From the NCBI RefSeq assembly GCF_020911725.1, contig NZ_CP076620.1, forward strand, positions 1,368,501-1,432,500: a stretch of 64,000 bases of DNA, given 5' to 3'. The notes under the pieces were generated by a model. That model saw only the letters and a program-made list of their open reading frames with translations. It had not been told where the DNA came from and made no database searches. The translations under genes and the position numbers were made by a program. The DNA comes from Clostridium cadaveris. Lineage in GTDB: Bacteria; Bacillota; Clostridia; Clostridiales; Clostridiaceae. Shown here one piece after another: positions 17,564 to 26,060 of this stretch (its first letter is position 1; every line of letters starts with the position of its first letter).

Positions 17564-18211
17564 ATGTTCGGGAATTTTAGTTTAATAGATACAATATGTA
17601 TGATTCCAGGAATGCTGATAGGTTTTACATTTCATGAATATGCTCACGCAAAAGTTGCTGATATGCTAGGGGATAAAACACCTAGATTTCAGGGAAGACT
17701 TACTTTAAATCCAGTTGTCCATATAGACTTAATAGGATTTGTTTTGATGATATTCGCTAAGATCGGATGGGCAAAACCAGTTGAGACTAATCCAAGGGCA
17801 TTTAAGAATTATTATAAAGATGATTTGAAAGTAACATTAGCAGGACCCTTGGCAAATTTGGCAGTAGCTGTGATTTTTTCGTTGATTTTAGGTGTGTTCT
17901 ACAGATTTGGCGGAGAAATTGAGTCAGCATCATTGTATACAATAGTCAATACTATGTTTTATTATACAATATATTTAAATGTAATGATGTTTATTTTTAA
18001 TCTGCTTCCATTACCAAGCTTTGACGGAGGAAGTGTTATAAGGGACTTGTTCCCTAACTTCTATTACAAATATTATAATAGATATTATGAATATAGATAT
18101 ATCATTGTAGCGATAATACTTTTAACTCCGATAATAGGGATAATAAGAATACCAATAGAGAGATTAACAAATATACTTTTGATGTTAGCATTAAAAATAG
18201 GAATGTTTTAG
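17564..18211 (+). CDS. M50 site-2 protease family membrane protein
   Basis: The 215-residue membrane protein carries the zinc motif HEYAH (His24, Glu25, His28) in the first hydrophobic span and the third-ligand motif LPSFDGG near residue 149. This is the compact group of site-2 protease homologues with no PDZ domain, about four membrane spans, and largely unknown substrates. AAAGGAGGAG precedes the ATG. The trmB gene follows by 25 bases and is probably cotranscribed, a proximity with no obvious functional meaning. Confidence 0.9.
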   Translation: MFGNFSLIDTICMIPGMLIGFTFHEYAHAKVADMLGDKTPRFQGRLTLNPVVHIDLIGFVLMIFAKIGWAKPVETNPRAFKNYYKDDLKVTLAGPLANLAVAVIFSLILGVFYRFGGEIESASLYTIVNTMFYYTIYLNVMMFIFNLLPLPSFDGGSVIRDLFPNFYYKYYNRYYEYRYIIVAIILLTPIIGIIRIPIERLTNILLMLALKIGMF

Positions 18212-18236
18212 AAATATGCATATATAGGAGGACAAA

Positions 18237-18872
18237 ATGAGATTAAGAAAGAAATGGTGGGCAAGACCGATGCTAGAAGAAAGCCCCTTGGTTATAATTA
18301 ACCCAAAAGAAAAGAAGGGAAAATGGAGTGAAGAATTCAAAAATTCTAATCCGATATACTTGGAATTAGGATGTGGAAGAGGAAGATTTATATCAACTCA
18401 TGGAGAAAATAATCCTAACATAAATTATATAGCAATAGATATAAAAGATGAGGTTCTTATATATACACTAAAAAATGTACAGGAGAAAGAAATAGAAAAT
18501 GTAAGAATTATACCTTTAGAAATAGCATTTATAGAGGATGTATTTGATAAAGACGAAATAGGAAGGATATATATAAATTTTTGCAATCCATGGCCTAAAA
18601 AGAGTCATAATAAAAGAAGGCTTACACATACAACTTTTCTGGAAAGATATAAAAAATTTATAAAAGCAGATACGGAAGTTTGGTTTAAAACTGACGATAA
18701 AGAACTATTTGAAGCATCTTTAGAATATTTTCCACAAAGTGGCTTTGAAATTTTATTTTCAACTTATGACTTACATAATTCGGATTTTAAAGAAAATGTT
18801 ATGACGGAATATGAAGAGAAGTTTACTAAATTGGGAATGAAGACCATGTGTCTTATAGCAAAATTAAAATAA
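18237..18872 (+). CDS. trmB: tRNA (guanine-N7-)-methyltransferase
   Basis: It methylates G46 of tRNAs at N7 using S-adenosylmethionine. The SAM loop is [10 protein letters not shown] at about 43-52, and the family motif [16 protein letters not shown] is intact with its conserved Asn/Pro/Trp/Pro run. The 211-residue length is normal. GGAGGA lies 4 bases before the ATG. Confidence 0.95.
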   Translation: MRLRKKWWARPMLEESPLVIINPKEKKGKWSEEFKNSNPIYLELGCGRGRFISTHGENNPNINYIAIDIKDEVLIYTLKNVQEKEIENVRIIPLEIAFIEDVFDKDEIGRIYINFCNPWPKKSHNKRRLTHTTFLERYKKFIKADTEVWFKTDDKELFEASLEYFPQSGFEILFSTYDLHNSDFKENVMTEYEEKFTKLGMKTMCLIAKLK

Positions 18873-18875
18873 TAA

Positions 18876-18917
18876 AAATAAGACTTGGAGGATAAAATCC
18901 CCCCAAGTCCTATTTAT
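18876..18917. terminator. bidirectional terminator between trmB and the ppx gene
   Basis: AAATAAGACTTGG pairs with CCAAGTCCTATTT (one mismatch), with A-run and T-run flanks that work in both directions. Confidence 0.87.
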
Positions 18918-20425
18918 TAACTTTCAAATTTTATTTCTAAATCTTTTTTTAAAATTTCTGCAAATTTATCTTTATTAAGCATAGCTTTTTCTATTTCTAA
19001 AGAAGGATCTTTTAGTCCGGATAAGAATATAGTGACTTTTTTATCATCTATAGAACAGCGGTTTATTTTCACAATGCCCATCATGTTTTGATCTAATGCT
19101 TCAGATATTCTCAAAAGAAGCGAAAGTTTATCTATAACCTCTATATCCATTCTATTTATTATACTTGTAAATGCCATAGTATTCATTTGAGCGCTTATGC
19201 TTCTATGACAATAAGCTATAGATGCAGCCATTATAAGCTCCTTGTGGCTAAGTCCATTTATAGGTGAATTCAATATTATATAAAAAGAATGCTTATGATG
19301 GTCATAGTATCTGATACTTATGCCGGAATCATGTAATAAGCAAGCTACCTTTAATATCTTATCATAAGAATCATCTAATTCAAGCATAGGAGTTAACTCT
19401 TCAAATAATGTACGTGTTGAGTTATAAACATTATAAGCGTGATTCCTGTCTAAATTATGGTCACATATTATTGCCTCTAAAGAGAAATCTAATATATCCT
19501 TATGAGGACCTATATTATCATTTATATATTTGCATAGAATACCTTCGCGTAAACCTCTACCGCTGACAGTAATATCCTTAATATTAGCCACAGAAACAAG
19601 AGTATTAAGGATAGCAGTTGAAGCAACTATTATATCAGCTCTATCTTTTGAAATACCATCTACTTTTAAACGTTGTTTTAAATTTTTGCTTTTAAGAATA
19701 TTAAACATTTGGGTAAGATCCATATCAGAAAAACTATAACCACTTGATACATCCAAAGGGTATCTTTTCCTTTTCCTATCCATACGTCCAAGATTTCGAG
19801 CAGCGCCTCCAATGGCGATTAAGGAATCTATATTTTCTTCTTGAAGCCAAGGAATCTTCTTAAACTCTTCTAATAAAAAGGCATTTAACTCGTCTTCTTT
19901 TGTAGGGATTATTATATCATTCAATCCGTATCTATGTGTTAAATTTATTGAACCAAAAGGTAAGCATGTGCATTTATATATCTGATTATCTTTTAGTAAG
20001 GATAATTCAGTGCTAGAACCGCCTATATCTATTACAAGAGATCTTTTAGTGTAGAAACTACTTAAGACAGCAACTCCATCTAAATAGGCTTCTTCTTCCC
20101 CTTTTAAAAGGCGAATATCAAGGTTTACAGCTTTCTTTATTCTGCCTAGCACATCTTCTTTGTTAGAAGCTTTTCTAATAGCTTCTGTGGCAACTATTAT
20201 TATATCTACAGTCTCCATATAGATACATAAATTTTTAAAATTTTTAAGAGTATCTATGGTTGCATTTATCTTGTTTTCAGATATGAAACCATCAACCTCT
20301 ACATCCATTCCAAGCCTTAAAGATTCTTTTACATCGTTTATTACTTTATAACCACCGTTCTTTTGAATTTCAGCAATTATTAATCTAACTGAATTAGAAC
20401 CAATGTCTATTATACCTAAATGCAT
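18917..20425 (-). CDS. Ppx/GppA family phosphatase with HD domain
   Basis: The 502-residue protein combines an ASKHA-fold phosphatase and a C-terminal HD domain. Phosphate loops are GIIDIGSNSVRLII at the N-terminus and LVIDIGGSSTEL near 130. ACLLHDSGIS near 365 and AYCHRS support the HD-like half. Families with this layout hydrolyse polyphosphate or pppGpp; which one cannot be told from sequence. AGGAG lies ahead of the ATG. It is divergent from the ArgRS-like gene. Confidence 0.9.
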   Translation of the reverse strand: MHLGIIDIGSNSVRLIIAEIQKNGGYKVINDVKESLRLGMDVEVDGFISENKINATIDTLKNFKNLCIYMETVDIIIVATEAIRKASNKEDVLGRIKKAVNLDIRLLKGEEEAYLDGVAVLSSFYTKRSLVIDIGGSSTELSLLKDNQIYKCTCLPFGSINLTHRYGLNDIIIPTKEDELNAFLLEEFKKIPWLQEENIDSLIAIGGAARNLGRMDRKRKRYPLDVSSGYSFSDMDLTQMFNILKSKNLKQRLKVDGISKDRADIIVASTAILNTLVSVANIKDITVSGRGLREGILCKYINDNIGPHKDILDFSLEAIICDHNLDRNHAYNVYNSTRTLFEELTPMLELDDSYDKILKVACLLHDSGISIRYYDHHKHSFYIILNSPINGLSHKELIMAASIAYCHRSISAQMNTMAFTSIINRMDIEVIDKLSLLLRISEALDQNMMGIVKINRCSIDDKKVTIFLSGLKDPSLEIEKAMLNKDKFAEILKKDLEIKFES

Positions 20426-20534
20426 ATTACAGATATCTCCTTATAAATAAAATTACAACATAACACTATCTTATTTTATAAGGAAGGATTTTGCAATATC
20501 TTAAGAGAAAATATAGGAATAATTTAAGCTTATA

Positions 20535-20563
20535 TTGTTAAGTGAAAGATTCTATGATATAAT
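20535..20563 (+). promoter_or_regulatory. promoter of the ArgRS-like gene
   Basis: TTGTTA (20535-20540), a 17-base spacer and a perfect TATAAT (20558-20563). The transcript would read through the hairpin at 20607-20637 before reaching the gene. Confidence 0.65.
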
Positions 20564-20606
20564 TTTTAAAAATAATTCTGTAAATTTTAATTTTTATGAT
20601 ATTATA

Positions 20607-20637
20607 GTCTCTTAAATTTATTTAAGAGACATTTTTT
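20607..20637 (+). terminator. terminator-like hairpin in the leader of the ArgRS-like gene
   Basis: GTCTCTTAAA and TTTAAGAGAC form a perfect 10-bp stem with a four-base loop, followed by ATTTTTT. It lies downstream of the promoter at 20535 and 33 bases before the start codon, so it is placed as an attenuator. No T-box, S-box or other named riboswitch fits into the short leader. Confidence 0.65.
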
Positions 20638-20669
20638 GTATAATAAAGATTGTGAAATTGGAGGGTAGA

Positions 20670-22034
20670 ATGAATTATAAAATTATATTGGCTGCATCTA
20701 TAGATGAATTAATAAATTTAGGACAAGATTATATCAAAGAATTAATAGAAATACCAAGAGATAAGGCCTTTGGTGATTATTCATTTCCATGCTATAAAGT
20801 GATAAATAAAATTGGAAAGTCTCCAGTTTTAATTGCCAAGGAAATAAAGTCTGGATTTAGAAATAAATTTTTTGAAAAAATAGAGATCTCTGGAGGGTAT
20901 TTAAATTTTTATATAAATAAAAATATATTGATGAATGCTATTATAGATAATATTTTATCAGAAGGAGAGTTATATGGAACATCTAATGAGGGAATAGGGA
21001 AGAAAGTATATATTAATCAGTTTTTATCTAAAGCAACAAAAGAATCTAAGGAAAATTATTTTTTTTCGGAAATAATCAAAAATTCTTTATGCAATATATT
21101 TAAATCACAAGGGTATGAAGTTAATAGCGAAAATTTTTTAGAGAACTGTAAATCCAGTGCAAGCTGCCGTTATAATGAGAACTGTGATAACAGTATGGAA
21201 TCTTTAGATAAGGCAAAAAACAATTTACTCAATAAAAGAACAGAGCATATAGCTGAGGAGATCATTAAGAGAAAAGATGTAAAGAATATAAACTGCACAA
21301 AAGTTATTGATCTTAGAGACTATAATATGTCTCCATTTATAATTAAAAATATTTCTGATGAATTATCTTTAGAAGCCATAATGCTATCAAAACTCCTTTA
21401 TGAAAAAGAAATTCTTAATTTTGATAAGTGTGTAATCATTGGAAGAAAAGATGACAATATCTATTTTAAGAAGTTGTGCAAGGCTTTAAATATTATAAAA
21501 ATGGAATTGGGCAAGGCTTCTTTAGAGTATGCAAGTTTAGGAATTGTAAAATTTGAAAATGGAATAGATTACAAATTATTAAAAGGAAGGATTATATTTT
21601 CTTGTATGAAAGATTCTAGAGAAAAAAACAAGGTGATTTTGTGGAACAATATCATGAATTTTAATTATGAAAGTCATCTTTGTGTAGAAGAGGTTTATAT
21701 AAAAGGAATTAAAGTTTTGAGAGAATCAAAACAAATAAATTTCAGTACTCAGATTCCAAATTCTATAGATATGTACTCACGTGAATTGATTGAAATTTTA
21801 GGTGAATTTAATAAAGAAATTTTATATGCTTTAGACACTCTAGAACCATATATAATAGTAAGATATGTTATAGATTTTGTAAAGGCATTTAATAAGTTTT
21901 ATAGTTTTAATGTATCCTTAGAAGGAGAGGAAGTATTATGTGAACCTCATGTAATAAAAGTTATTAAAGCTAGTACAATAGTGCTGGAAAATGCAATGAA
22001 GCTCATAGGAGTACAAACTATTGAAGAAATATGA
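20670..22034 (+). CDS. arginyl-tRNA synthetase-like protein without catalytic motifs
   Basis: The 454-residue protein resembles clostridial ArgRS at both ends. Residues about 1-85 match the N-terminal Add-1 domain (IPRDKAFGDYSFPCYKV), about 212-310 the late Rossmann core (NFDKCVIIG, KFENG), and about 365-454 the DALR anticodon domain (YIIVRYVIDFVKAFNKFY). The HIGH position reads KENY (127-130), the KMSKS-like loop reads DYKLLKG, and roughly 100 residues after the HIGH region are missing. Charging of tRNA looks impossible, but the tRNA-binding ends are kept. ATG 20670 has GGAGGG close upstream, unlike GTG 20652. An RNase H-like gene follows 35 bases after its stop. Confidence 0.8.
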   Translation: MNYKIILAASIDELINLGQDYIKELIEIPRDKAFGDYSFPCYKVINKIGKSPVLIAKEIKSGFRNKFFEKIEISGGYLNFYINKNILMNAIIDNILSEGELYGTSNEGIGKKVYINQFLSKATKESKENYFFSEIIKNSLCNIFKSQGYEVNSENFLENCKSSASCRYNENCDNSMESLDKAKNNLLNKRTEHIAEEIIKRKDVKNINCTKVIDLRDYNMSPFIIKNISDELSLEAIMLSKLLYEKEILNFDKCVIIGRKDDNIYFKKLCKALNIIKMELGKASLEYASLGIVKFENGIDYKLLKGRIIFSCMKDSREKNKVILWNNIMNFNYESHLCVEEVYIKGIKVLRESKQINFSTQIPNSIDMYSRELIEILGEFNKEILYALDTLEPYIIVRYVIDFVKAFNKFYSFNVSLEGEEVLCEPHVIKVIKASTIVLENAMKLIGVQTIEEI

Positions 22035-22069
22035 TATAGTTATAGGTAGATTATGTGCGGAGAAGGATT

Positions 22070-22861
22070 ATGATAGATAGAAATTATATAAATCAATTAG
22101 AAATAGACAATAGAATAATAGAAAAATACTCATTAAATAAAATTCTTTATTTTGATATAGAGGTAACTTCTTTAAATAGTAAAATAGGCTATATATGGTC
22201 TATTGCCTTAGGATATATCGAGGGAAATGAATTTTTCATCCAACAGTTTTTATGTGAAGATTTGAATGAGGAGAAAGAGCTTATTGAAAAAGCAGCATCA
22301 TTTCTAAAAAAATATGAGGCTTGGGCAACTTTTAATGGTAAGTCTCTAGATGAACCTTATATTTTTGAAAAATGTAGTAAATATGGTATAGAAATTGAGC
22401 CGAAGGAAATCACTTATGATCTTTATAGGATGCTTACACCATATTCGAAATCTATAGGACTAGAAGAGTGCAGTCTTAAAGCTTTTGAAAAATACATTGG
22501 AATAGAAAGAAAAGATCATATAAATGGAGAGGCAAGTAAAGATCAGTACAATATTTATTTAAAAAATAAAGATGAGAATATTTTAGAAAGTATATTGCTT
22601 CATAATTGCGAAGATGTTTTAAGTTTGCCATATCTTTTTAAAATAAAAGACCATATAGAAAAAAATCATATATCTAGGAGTGACCTTTTAAGCCAAGGTC
22701 AAAAATTTAAAATTACTAACTTAATGAAAAAGAATGGATTGAATTTTAAACTGGATTATTCTAATATATCAAAAAGATGCGCAAAACGAATAATATATTC
22801 TTTAAATAAAAATAATTTAAGTAAAGAAGAAATAACAACAATAATAAAAGAAAGCTATTAA
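22070..22861 (+). CDS. RNase H-fold 3'-5' exonuclease-like protein (YprB type)
   Basis: The 263-residue protein has the DEDD-type RNase_H_2 layout: FDIEVTS for the first Asp and Glu, FNGKSLDEP for the third acidic residue, and HNCEDVLSL for the last Asp with a His four residues before it. It probably processes DNA or RNA ends. ATG 22070 fits GGAG/AAGGA upstream better than GTG 22055. It follows the ArgRS-like gene and shares its terminator. The gene at 25334 is a diverged relative: both share LYFD-I/L-E, an EK-x-IGIER segment, and the last motif. Confidence 0.82.
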   Translation: MIDRNYINQLEIDNRIIEKYSLNKILYFDIEVTSLNSKIGYIWSIALGYIEGNEFFIQQFLCEDLNEEKELIEKAASFLKKYEAWATFNGKSLDEPYIFEKCSKYGIEIEPKEITYDLYRMLTPYSKSIGLEECSLKAFEKYIGIERKDHINGEASKDQYNIYLKNKDENILESILLHNCEDVLSLPYLFKIKDHIEKNHISRSDLLSQGQKFKITNLMKKNGLNFKLDYSNISKRCAKRIIYSLNKNNLSKEEITTIIKESY

Positions 22862-22905
22862 AAAACATGTGCAAAACAAAATTTGCTTTGCACATGTTTT
22901 TTTTA
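22861..22905. terminator. bidirectional terminator
   Basis: AAAAACATGTGCAAA pairs perfectly with TTTGCACATGTTTTT, followed by a long T run. The stop codon of the 51-residue minus-strand gene (22903) lies in this T run. Confidence 0.93.
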
Positions 22906-23058
22906 TTTTTTCTCTATTGTATTTAAAACAGCCTTATGACAGTTAGCACAATCTTTGGATGAACAGCAGTTACAACTGCCATTTTTTTTAGACTTTAAGT
23001 TCTTATATAATATGAATATAGATAATAGTAGCAGTAAACCAGCTATAATAAATTCCAT
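22903..23058 (-). CDS. FeoB-associated Cys-rich membrane protein, 51 residues
   Basis: This small gene is not in common length-filtered ORF lists. The product begins MEFIIAGLLLLLS, has one membrane span at about 3-18, and ends with a Cys cluster C29-N-C-C32, C37 and C40-H. The size, single span and clustered Cys match the family found beside clostridial feoB (pfam12669-like). AGGAGGTG lies 7-8 bases before the ATG. It starts 20 bases after the feoB stop, so it is the third gene of a feoA-feoB-small-gene operon. It may bind iron or assist FeoB; that is inference from context. Confidence 0.85.
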   Translation of the reverse strand: MEFIIAGLLLLLSIFILYKNLKSKKNGSCNCCSSKDCANCHKAVLNTIEKK

Positions 23059-23078
23059 TATATCAACACCTCCTGCAC

Positions 23079-24854
23079 CTATAATATGTTTATTAAAAAT
23101 CCACCTACGTTATATACTAAGAATGATACAATCCATGCTAATACAAGTTGATAAAATATTGAAAAATACATCATTTTTTTCCCAAATTCTTTTTTCATTG
23201 TAGCGATTACTGCTATACAAGGAGTATAAATTAATACAAATACCATAAAAGCATAAGCTGACAACTGATTAAAGAATAAAGGAAGAACTTCATGACTTCC
23301 AACAAAAACAACTTCCATAGTTGAAACTACAGATTCTTTTGCTACTAAACCAGTAAGGATAGCCACAGATGATTGCCAGTTGCCGAAACCTAATGGTTTA
23401 AATATCGGTGCTATAATTCCTCCAAGAGAAGCTAAAAATCCACTAGATACATCTTCTACATAACCATTAAAACTCATGTGTGACAATACCCATATGATTA
23501 TGGACATAGCAAAAATTATAGTTCCAGCTTTCTTTAAGAATCCTTTTCCTTTGTCCCATGTTAATGTTGTTATGCTTTTAATATCAGGAAGCTTGTACTC
23601 AGGAAGTTCAACTATGAATGGTTCCTCATCTTTTTTAAATATTGTATTTCTAAATAAAAGTCCTATTCCTATTGCTAGTAATACACCTAAAAGATATAGG
23701 GATATTACAACTAAGTCACTTTTATTTGGAAAGAAAGCAGTTGCAAACAATATATATACAGGAAGTCTTGCGTTACATGACATAAGAGGAGCTAAAAGAG
23801 CTGCCATCTTTCTATCTTTTTCACTTTCCAAAGTTCTAGCTGACATTATAGCAGGAACGGAACATCCGAATCCAACTATAAAAGGGATAAAGGCTTTTCC
23901 AGAGAGACCTATTTTCCTCATTATTTTATCCATAAGAAAAGCTATTCTCGCCATGTATCCACTATCTTCTAAGAAAGAAATACAGAAGAAAAGAGTAAAG
24001 ATTATAGGAACGAACACTATAACTCCACCAACTCCTCCAATTATTCCATCTACGACCAAGGATGAAAACCAAGGGCTTGAATTAGATAAAAGACCTTCTA
24101 CAAATGGGGAAAGAGTCTCTCCTACGAATCCATCTAAAGCATCAGAAAGTGGTTGGCCAATCCATGAAAAAGTAAGTTTAAACATTAAAAACATAAGTCC
24201 TAGAAATATAGGATAAGCTAACCACTTATTTAAAAAATATTTATCAATCTTATCTGATGAAGATTTACTTATTTTTTTATTGTCTTTTAATGTGCTATTA
24301 AGAATTATATTGTCTATAAATCTATAAGCCGTTTCCTCGTCTTGGAAATTATAGTCATTATCAATTGAAGGGGATAGGAAGTTCTTTTTTTCTAAAAAAC
24401 CCTTAACTTCATCAATACCTGATTTTTTGCTTGCAACAATAGATATTACATCTACATTAAGATTTTTACCTAAAGAGTTTGTATCTATTTTCAAACCTTT
24501 CTTTTCTGCCACATCCATCATATTAAGCACTAATACCATAGGAACATTAAATTGTTTTAGCTGAGTAGTTAAATATAAATTTCTGCTCAAATTGGAAGCA
24601 TCTACTATATTAACTATCAAATCAACTTGTCCAGATTCCAAAAATTCTTTAGATACTTTTTCCTCATTAGAGAAAGTATCCATAGCATATATACCAGGAA
24701 GGTCTACTATTTTTATTTCATCATTTAAATAACCTTCTTTTTTTTCAACAGTTACACCTGCCCAGTTTCCAACATACTGCTTAGAACCTGTAAGTGCATT
24801 GAATAAAGTAGTTTTTCCAACGTTAGGATTACCTAGCAAAGCAATTGTAAGCAT
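23079..24854 (-). CDS. feoB: ferrous iron transport protein B
   Basis: This GTPase-coupled membrane protein takes up Fe(II). The N-terminal G domain has G1 GNPNVGKTT, G3 DLPG and G4 NMMD; the transmembrane half contains the Gate motifs, for example GFGCSVPA and LMSCNARLPVY. The 591-residue length is that of short clostridial FeoB. I begin at ATG 24854, which has AAGGAGG 6 bases upstream and starts directly at MLTIALLGNP. The longer open frame adds 14 residues with no ribosome site. It overlaps the end of feoA by 26 bases, which implies coupled translation. Confidence 0.95.
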   Translation of the reverse strand: MLTIALLGNPNVGKTTLFNALTGSKQYVGNWAGVTVEKKEGYLNDEIKIVDLPGIYAMDTFSNEEKVSKEFLESGQVDLIVNIVDASNLSRNLYLTTQLKQFNVPMVLVLNMMDVAEKKGLKIDTNSLGKNLNVDVISIVASKKSGIDEVKGFLEKKNFLSPSIDNDYNFQDEETAYRFIDNIILNSTLKDNKKISKSSSDKIDKYFLNKWLAYPIFLGLMFLMFKLTFSWIGQPLSDALDGFVGETLSPFVEGLLSNSSPWFSSLVVDGIIGGVGGVIVFVPIIFTLFFCISFLEDSGYMARIAFLMDKIMRKIGLSGKAFIPFIVGFGCSVPAIMSARTLESEKDRKMAALLAPLMSCNARLPVYILFATAFFPNKSDLVVISLYLLGVLLAIGIGLLFRNTIFKKDEEPFIVELPEYKLPDIKSITTLTWDKGKGFLKKAGTIIFAMSIIIWVLSHMSFNGYVEDVSSGFLASLGGIIAPIFKPLGFGNWQSSVAILTGLVAKESVVSTMEVVFVGSHEVLPLFFNQLSAYAFMVFVLIYTPCIAVIATMKKEFGKKMMYFSIFYQLVLAWIVSFLVYNVGGFLINIL

Positions 24855-25089
24855 ATATATCCTCCTTAACATTAGATACCAAGATGTTTTTTGCATCCTT
24901 CTTTCTAAGTGCTATATCAAAACCTCTTATAGAAATCAGTATGGGGTCTCCTAAAGGGGCTTTTCCCTTAAACGTAATTTCTGTTCCTTTTATACAACCT
25001 AAAGCTAATAATCTCTTGTTTAGCTTTGAGGATCCAACTATATCTTCTACAAAAACTTTATCTCCATATTTTAAATCATTAATGCACAT
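24829..25089 (-). CDS. feoA: ferrous iron transport protein A
   Basis: The 86-residue SH3-like protein is the small cytoplasmic partner of FeoB. The typical segments KLNKRLLALGCIKGTEITF and APLGDPILISIRGFDIALR are complete. Two adjacent ATGs (25092 and 25089) follow GAGGTGG; the second has better spacing. It is the first gene of the feo operon and its 3' end overlaps feoB. A Fur site lies 17 bases upstream of the start. Confidence 0.93.
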   Translation of the reverse strand: MCINDLKYGDKVFVEDIVGSSKLNKRLLALGCIKGTEITFKGKAPLGDPILISIRGFDIALRKKDAKNILVSNVKEDIYAYNCFAR

Positions 25090-25105
25090 CATTACCACCT
25101 CGTAC

Positions 25106-25120
25106 TGAAAATCATTATCA
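25106..25120 (-). promoter_or_regulatory. Fur box of the feo operon
   Basis: On the minus strand the sequence is TGATAAT-G-ATTTTCA, which matches the 7-1-7 Fur consensus (TGATAATnATTATCA) at all but one position. It sits just downstream of the -10 element, where a bound repressor would block the start of transcription. Confidence 0.85.
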
Positions 25121-25131
25121 TTTATAATATT

Positions 25132-25160
25132 ATAATATCACTTGTATAGTTATTTGTCAA
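25132..25160 (-). promoter_or_regulatory. sigma-A promoter of the feo operon
   Basis: On the minus strand TTGACA (25160-25155), a 17-base spacer and TATTAT (25137-25132). The Fur box covers the likely start point. Confidence 0.85.
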
Positions 25161-25238
25161 TAATGTGAAATATAATGACAATAAAATTTTTGTATAGGAT
25201 GAGTGTGTCATAGATAAAGACAATTCACAATTTTGTTA

Positions 25239-25267
25239 TGGAAAACAACACCACATTATGCTATAAT
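25239..25267 (+). promoter_or_regulatory. probable promoter of the second RNase H-like gene
   Basis: TGGAAA (25239-25244), a 17-base spacer and a perfect TATAAT (25262-25267), about 65 bases before the start codon. Confidence 0.6.
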
Positions 25268-25333
25268 TGTGTCGTAAATAATGAGTTATATTGTAGTTGA
25301 AATATAGCGGAATTGATTTTGTGAGAAAGAGTG

Positions 25334-26011
25334 ATGACAGTGATAATTAGAGATAACACTATTGAAGTAGGAGAGTTTAGCGAAGAAGATATACTGTCAG
25401 TAGAAGATGATATATATGTATATAAGAAAGCGCTATATTTTGATTTAGAACATTATGTATATAAGCATCCTATATGCATAGGAGTTTTTGGATGTGCATA
25501 TTATGATGAAGAGGAAAATTCTTTAAAGGTTATTCAATATATGCTTGAAAGTAAAAGGGAAATAAAGGATATTTTAATAATGGCAGTTAAGTATTTTACT
25601 TATGCAAAAGAGGTATTAAATAAAGAATATATCGTTACATTTTCTGGGAATAATGATTTTTTTGTTATCAATTATTTGCTAGAAAAGTATCATTTAAAAT
25701 TTGATTTTAAAAGTTCTTTTAAAGATCTGGATCTTCAGAAGGCATTTGAAAAAAAGACAAAGGAAAACATAGGTCTTAAGGCTCTTGAAAAGAAAATTGG
25801 AATAGAGCGCGAAGGTGAGCTGATAAGCGGATCTACTTTGGCTAAAACTTTTGCAAAAGTTGTTAAAGATAAAGACTACATAAATAGAATGCCAGAAGAA
25901 AAAATAGAAAAGATACTTCTATATAATGAACAGGATGTAGTTAATTTATTCCATATACTTACAAAGTGGAATACAATGGATCATGAAGAAAAAGAAGATG
26001 AAAAATCATAA
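25334..26011 (+). CDS. RNase H-fold 3'-5' exonuclease-like protein, second copy
   Basis: The 225-residue protein keeps a DEDD set: FDLEHY (Asp and Glu), FSGNNDFF (third acidic residue), and YNEQDVVNLF, where Tyr is four residues before the last Asp, as in the DEDDy type. It is a diverged relative of the protein at 22070 and has a longer N-terminal extension before the first motif. It lies across the feo operon from that gene and in its own unit. ATG 25334 is chosen; GTG 25331 directly before it is the alternative. Substrate is unknown. Confidence 0.75.
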   Translation: MTVIIRDNTIEVGEFSEEDILSVEDDIYVYKKALYFDLEHYVYKHPICIGVFGCAYYDEEENSLKVIQYMLESKREIKDILIMAVKYFTYAKEVLNKEYIVTFSGNNDFFVINYLLEKYHLKFDFKSSFKDLDLQKAFEKKTKENIGLKALEKKIGIEREGELISGSTLAKTFAKVVKDKDYINRMPEEKIEKILLYNEQDVVNLFHILTKWNTMDHEEKEDEKS

Positions 26012-26060
26012 GCTAAGGGAGAATTTAAAAGTGTTAAATTCTCCCTTAGCTTAATTTTTT
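26009..26060. terminator. bidirectional terminator with a 20-bp perfect stem
   Basis: The arms 26009-26028 and 26034-26053 are exact inverse copies around a five-base loop, with a T run on the plus strand. It serves the RNase H-like gene and the convergent lipoprotein gene. Confidence 0.93.

Noticed and set aside
23476-24216. 246-codon open frame on the plus strand
   Set aside because: It lies antisense to feoB, which is a certain gene; there is no ribosome site, and the product looks like a shadow translation.
25226-25272. CACAATT and AATTGTG inverted repeat around the promoter of the gene at 25334
   Set aside because: Only 7 bp with wide spacing in A/T-rich DNA; too weak to call an operator.
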